Shown here piece by piece: positions 7,983 to 11,370 of a stretch of DNA of 11,370 bases. The notes beneath the pieces were generated by a model. It was not told where the DNA came from, did not search any database, and worked only from the letters and a program-made list of their open reading frames with translations. The position numbers and the translations under genes are program-made. Each line of letters starts with the position of its first letter. Within the stretch, counting starts at the first letter, position 1. Source of the stretch: an uncultured Clostridia bacterium (lineage in GTDB: Bacteria; Bacillota_A; Clostridia; Peptostreptococcales; Anaerovoracaceae); NCBI GenBank assembly GCA_946645735.1, contig CAMPCK010000008.1:1-11370 (forward strand), written 5' to 3'.

Positions 7983-7994
7983 ATTTTGCAAAAT
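7983..7994. repeat. 12-bp perfect palindrome ATTTTGCAAAAT
   Basis: The sequence equals its own reverse complement over 12 bp. It lies about 41 bp upstream of the ilvB -35 and about 25 bp upstream of the distal leuA -35. Its core, TTTGCA/TGCAAA, recurs at 7905-7910 and 7937-7942. Candidate protein-binding site. AT-rich palindromes of this size can occur by chance. Confidence 0.4.
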
Positions 7995-8034
7995 ATTTTT
8001 TGTTCAAAATCCACAAAAATAAAGGGTCTTGTTG

Positions 8035-8064
8035 TTGACAAAGACACCCATAAATGTATATAAT
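8035..8064 (+). promoter_or_regulatory. ilvBNC promoter
   Basis: Consensus TTGACA (8035-8040) and consensus TATAAT (8059-8064) are separated by 18 nt, one longer than the optimum. An overlapping TATATA at 8057 would give a 16-nt spacing. The start site would fall near 8071, leaving a leader of about 55 nt. An inverted repeat GTCTT-N10-AAGAC (8026-8045) is centred on the -35 box. This is the clearest promoter in the window. Confidence 0.85.
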
Positions 8065-8088
8065 ATTAAGACTCCATAATTAAAATGG

Positions 8089-8105
8089 GGAAAAAGGTGT
8101 TTTCC
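8089..8105 (+). other. Leader hairpin before ilvB
   Basis: GGAAAA (8089-8094) pairs with TTTTCC (8100-8105) around a 5-nt AGGTG loop. It lies in the predicted leader, three nt upstream of the AAAGGA ribosome-binding site (8109-8114). That site is itself 11 nt from the ATG, longer than usual. There is no U-tract, so it is not a terminator; it may stabilise the 5' end or tune initiation. Confidence 0.4.
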
Positions 8106-8125
8106 AAGAAAGGAACTATAAAATT

Positions 8126-9787
8126 ATGAAGCTTACAGGCTCTCAGATCGTATGTGAAGTACTGCTCGACCACGGTGTCGACACGGTATTCGGCTACCCC
8201 GGAGGGGCGGCTCTGAACATATACGATGAACTCTACAGGTATCAGGACAAGATCACCCATGTCATCAGTGCTCACGAGCAGGGCGCGACCCATGCGGCCG
8301 ATGGTTATGCAAGAGCAACGGGTAAGACCGGCGTGGTCTTCTCCACATCAGGTCCCGGAGCCACCAACCTGGTCACGGGTATCGCAACAGCATACATGGA
8401 CAGCATACCCATGGTCTGCATCTGTTCCAACGTTAACTCGGAACTCATCGGACGTGATGCTTTCCAGGAAATATATATTACGGGTATCACCATTCCCATT
8501 ACCAAGCAGACCTACTATGTCAATCACATAGAGGATCTTGAGCCGGCATTAAGAGATGCCTTCAAGGTTGCAGCATCAGGCCGTCGCGGCCCCGTCCTTA
8601 TCGATATCACCAAGGATGTGTCCGTAGCAGTTGCCGAGTTCACCAACAAGGCTCCCCTTCCCCTGGACCCCATTCCCGAGATTCCTCAGGAGAGTATTCA
8701 GGAAGCTGCCAAGCTCATCAACAATTCAAGAAAGCCCCTGCTCTATGTAGGAGGCGGCCTCATCGCATCCTCTGCATCGGCTGAACTTGAAGAACTCATA
8801 GACAAGGCTGACATTCCCATGGTCCACACCCTTATGGCTGCAGGCGCTGTAAGCTGCGACCATGACCTTAACCTGGGTCTTGTGGGAATGCACGGAACTG
8901 TTGCATCCAACAGAGCAGTGGACCAGGCGGATCTGGTCATATCTCTTGGTGCCAGATACAGCGACAGAGTAGCGCTGAACCCTGAAAAATGGGCAAGAAA
9001 GGCAACCATCGTTCAGGTGGATATAGACAGAAGCGAAATGAACAAGAACGTCTATGTGGACGTGGAAGTCACCGCTGACATCAAGGACTTTCTCACTAAG
9101 CTCTTTCCCCTTGTGGAGGAAGCCAAGCATGACGAATGGCATGAGAGAACAGTAGGCTGGACCACCAAGCACAGACTTACTCAGGGCATTCCCGGATACA
9201 TGAGCCCTCAGGAGATTCTTGAGACAGTATCCGACGCCGTTGGTGAAGACGCCATCTTTGCAACAGACGTAGGACAGCACCAGATGTGGGCTGCACAGTA
9301 TCTCAAGCACAGAAAGGCTCATAAGTTCCTCACATCAGGGGGCTTAGGCACCATGGGCTTCGGCTACGGAGCAGCCATAGGCGCCAAGATGGGATTCCCC
9401 GATACCCCTGTTGTTCACATAACAGGCGACGGTTCTTTCCATATGAACATGAACGAAGCCTGCACGGCAGTGTCCTACAAGCTTCCCATCATAACAGTCC
9501 TCATGGACAATCAGGTTCTTGGCATGGTCTACCAGTGGCAGACAGCCTTCTACGGAGGAAGGTATTCCAACACCTGTCTTGAGAGAAAGACCGACTTCGT
9601 CAAGGTTGCCGAAGGTTTCGGATGCAAAGGTTACAAGGCAGAGACCATCGATGAGCTTAAGGCCGCTTTATCCGAAGCAGTCAAGTCCGACGTTCCCGTC
9701 TGGATCCAGTGCGTAATCAGCCGTGAAGAAAAGGTACTTCCCATGATTCCCGGCGGCAAGACCGTGGACGACATGATAGTTGAGTAA
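8126..9787 (+). CDS. ilvB: Acetohydroxyacid synthase large (catalytic) subunit
   Basis: ThDP-, FAD- and Mg-dependent enzyme that joins two pyruvates to acetolactate, or pyruvate and 2-oxobutyrate to acetohydroxybutyrate; the first common BCAA step. The 553 residues hold three domains in order: ThDP-binding Pyr domain (about 1-170) with FGYPGGA (22-28) and the catalytic Glu E51 in SAHEQGATHAADGYA; a central FAD-binding domain (about 190-325); and the PP domain (about 365-530) with GGLGTMGFGYGAAIGAK (405-421) and the Mg/ThDP motif GDGS...DN (434-462). QWQ with W471 corresponds to the tryptophan that favours 2-oxobutyrate in AHAS and separates it from catabolic acetolactate synthase. The start is the ATG after AAAGGA, and the N-terminus MKLTGSQIV fits the family. 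Its stop is followed at once by the ilvN ribosome-binding site. Confidence 0.96.
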   Translation: MKLTGSQIVCEVLLDHGVDTVFGYPGGAALNIYDELYRYQDKITHVISAHEQGATHAADGYARATGKTGVVFSTSGPGATNLVTGIATAYMDSIPMVCICSNVNSELIGRDAFQEIYITGITIPITKQTYYVNHIEDLEPALRDAFKVAASGRRGPVLIDITKDVSVAVAEFTNKAPLPLDPIPEIPQESIQEAAKLINNSRKPLLYVGGGLIASSASAELEELIDKADIPMVHTLMAAGAVSCDHDLNLGLVGMHGTVASNRAVDQADLVISLGARYSDRVALNPEKWARKATIVQVDIDRSEMNKNVYVDVEVTADIKDFLTKLFPLVEEAKHDEWHERTVGWTTKHRLTQGIPGYMSPQEILETVSDAVGEDAIFATDVGQHQMWAAQYLKHRKAHKFLTSGGLGTMGFGYGAAIGAKMGFPDTPVVHITGDGSFHMNMNEACTAVSYKLPIITVLMDNQVLGMVYQWQTAFYGGRYSNTCLERKTDFVKVAEGFGCKGYKAETIDELKAALSEAVKSDVPVWIQCVISREEKVLPMIPGGKTVDDMIVE

Positions 9788-9792
9788 GGAGG
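9786..9792 (+). promoter_or_regulatory. Ribosome-binding site that sets the ilvN start
   Basis: AAGGAGG overlaps the ilvB TAA stop and stands five nt before the ATG at 9798. An in-frame TTG at 9780 inside ilvB would add six residues but would place this site within the coding region, so it is not the start. Confidence 0.85.
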
Positions 9793-9797
9793 AAATT

Positions 9798-10307
9798 ATG
9801 AAAAAAGAAGAACTTAAAAGACATATCATAGTTATCCTCGCCCTCAACCAGGTAGGCGCACTTGCAAGAATCATTTCTGTATTCGGAAGACGAGGATTCA
9901 ATATTGAGACCATAACCGCGTCACCTTCAAACTATCCCGGCCTCACCAGGATCACCATCATCATCACGGCTACAGATTCAGCCATGGATCAGGTGCTGGC
10001 CCAGGTCGAAAAGGTTGAACTGGTAAAGAAGGTATTCACTCCCGGCGAAAACACCCTTTACAGAGAACTTCTTCTCTTAAAGATCAATGCCAAGGGTGAG
10101 GACAGAGAGAGAGCCATGTCCGTCATCAATGTCTACAGAGGCCGCGTAGTCGACCTGACATCGGAGAGCATGGTAATAGAGGTAACGGGATCTCCCCAGA
10201 AGATCGGAGGCTTCATCGACATCATGAACGAATTCGATGTGGTTGAGATCTGCAGGACCGGTGCTACAGGAATTGAAGTACCCGGAAGAACATTTGACAT
10301 AATATAA
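9798..10307 (+). CDS. ilvN: Acetohydroxyacid synthase small (regulatory) subunit
   Basis: Regulatory subunit that activates IlvB and in most bacteria confers valine feedback inhibition. With the ATG at 9798 it has 169 residues, normal for the ~160-170 family. An N-terminal ACT domain (about 8-80) contains LNQVGALARI (16-25) and FGRRGFNIETIT (29-40), which correspond to the valine-binding loop and helix. A C-terminal ACT-like domain (about 86-155) follows. The usual N-x-P-G loop reads NQVG: the Asn and Gly used for effector contact are present but Pro is replaced by Val, so feedback sensitivity is plausible but not proven. It starts 10 nt after ilvB with a coupled ribosome-binding site; ilvC follows 45 nt later. 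Confidence 0.94.
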   Translation: MKKEELKRHIIVILALNQVGALARIISVFGRRGFNIETITASPSNYPGLTRITIIITATDSAMDQVLAQVEKVELVKKVFTPGENTLYRELLLLKINAKGEDRERAMSVINVYRGRVVDLTSESMVIEVTGSPQKIGGFIDIMNEFDVVEICRTGATGIEVPGRTFDII

Positions 10308-11351
<1,044 letters not shown>

Positions 11352-11370
11352 ATATAAGGACAAACTGAAA

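Noticed and set aside
7981..7996. CodY-type box around AATTTTGCAAAATATT
   Set aside because: Aligned to AATTTTCWGAAAATT it misses the central CWG and has about five mismatches. It is better described as a plain palindrome.
9780..9797. TTG start for ilvN inside the end of ilvB
   Set aside because: The frame is open but runs through the AAGGAGG site. The ATG at 9798 is correctly spaced from it and fits the family length.

Overview
The window is a branched-chain amino acid (BCAA) biosynthesis locus from a Gram-positive anaerobe. Signs of this are strong AGGAGG-type ribosome-binding sites, AT-rich gaps between moderate-GC genes, tightly packed operons and protein sequences of clostridial type. 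A Lachnospiraceae-like member of the Clostridia is my best guess. That assignment is an impression from the proteins, not from a database search.

Layout. Positions 1-262 are AT-rich and I see no gene there, only a possible promoter just upstream of 263. A small plus-strand pair follows: a three-helix SemiSWEET/PQ-loop-like membrane protein (263-565) and a 72-residue lysine-rich protein of unknown function that carries a DFxYAMG(I/V) motif twice (605-823). A rho-independent terminator closes this pair. Directly beside it is a stronger hairpin that ends the convergent minus-strand operon.

The minus-strand operon runs from about 7863 down to 871 in the order leuA-leuC-leuD-leuB-ilvE-ilvA, with gaps of 0-20 nt. 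It encodes the whole leucine branch (isopropylmalate synthase, both isopropylmalate isomerase subunits, isopropylmalate dehydrogenase), the branched-chain aminotransferase, and threonine ammonia-lyase, which opens the isoleucine branch. Diverging from it on the plus strand is ilvB-ilvN-ilvC (8126-11351): both acetohydroxyacid synthase subunits and ketol-acid reductoisomerase. Together they supply every step to valine, leucine and isoleucine from pyruvate and threonine except dihydroxyacid dehydratase (ilvD), which is not in the window.

The 288-nt AT-rich gap between leuA and ilvB (7838-8125) is the control centre. It holds a consensus promoter for ilvB (TTGACA, 18 nt, TATAAT), one or two promoters for leuA, several inverted repeats that overlap or neighbour these promoters, and a short hairpin leader before ilvB. 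The predicted leaders are too short for a T-box or a classical attenuator, so control by a DNA-binding protein is the simpler reading.

Most of the window is ordinary core metabolism. The least explained parts are the repeat-bearing small protein next to the SemiSWEET-like gene, and the dyad elements of the divergent leu/ilv control region.
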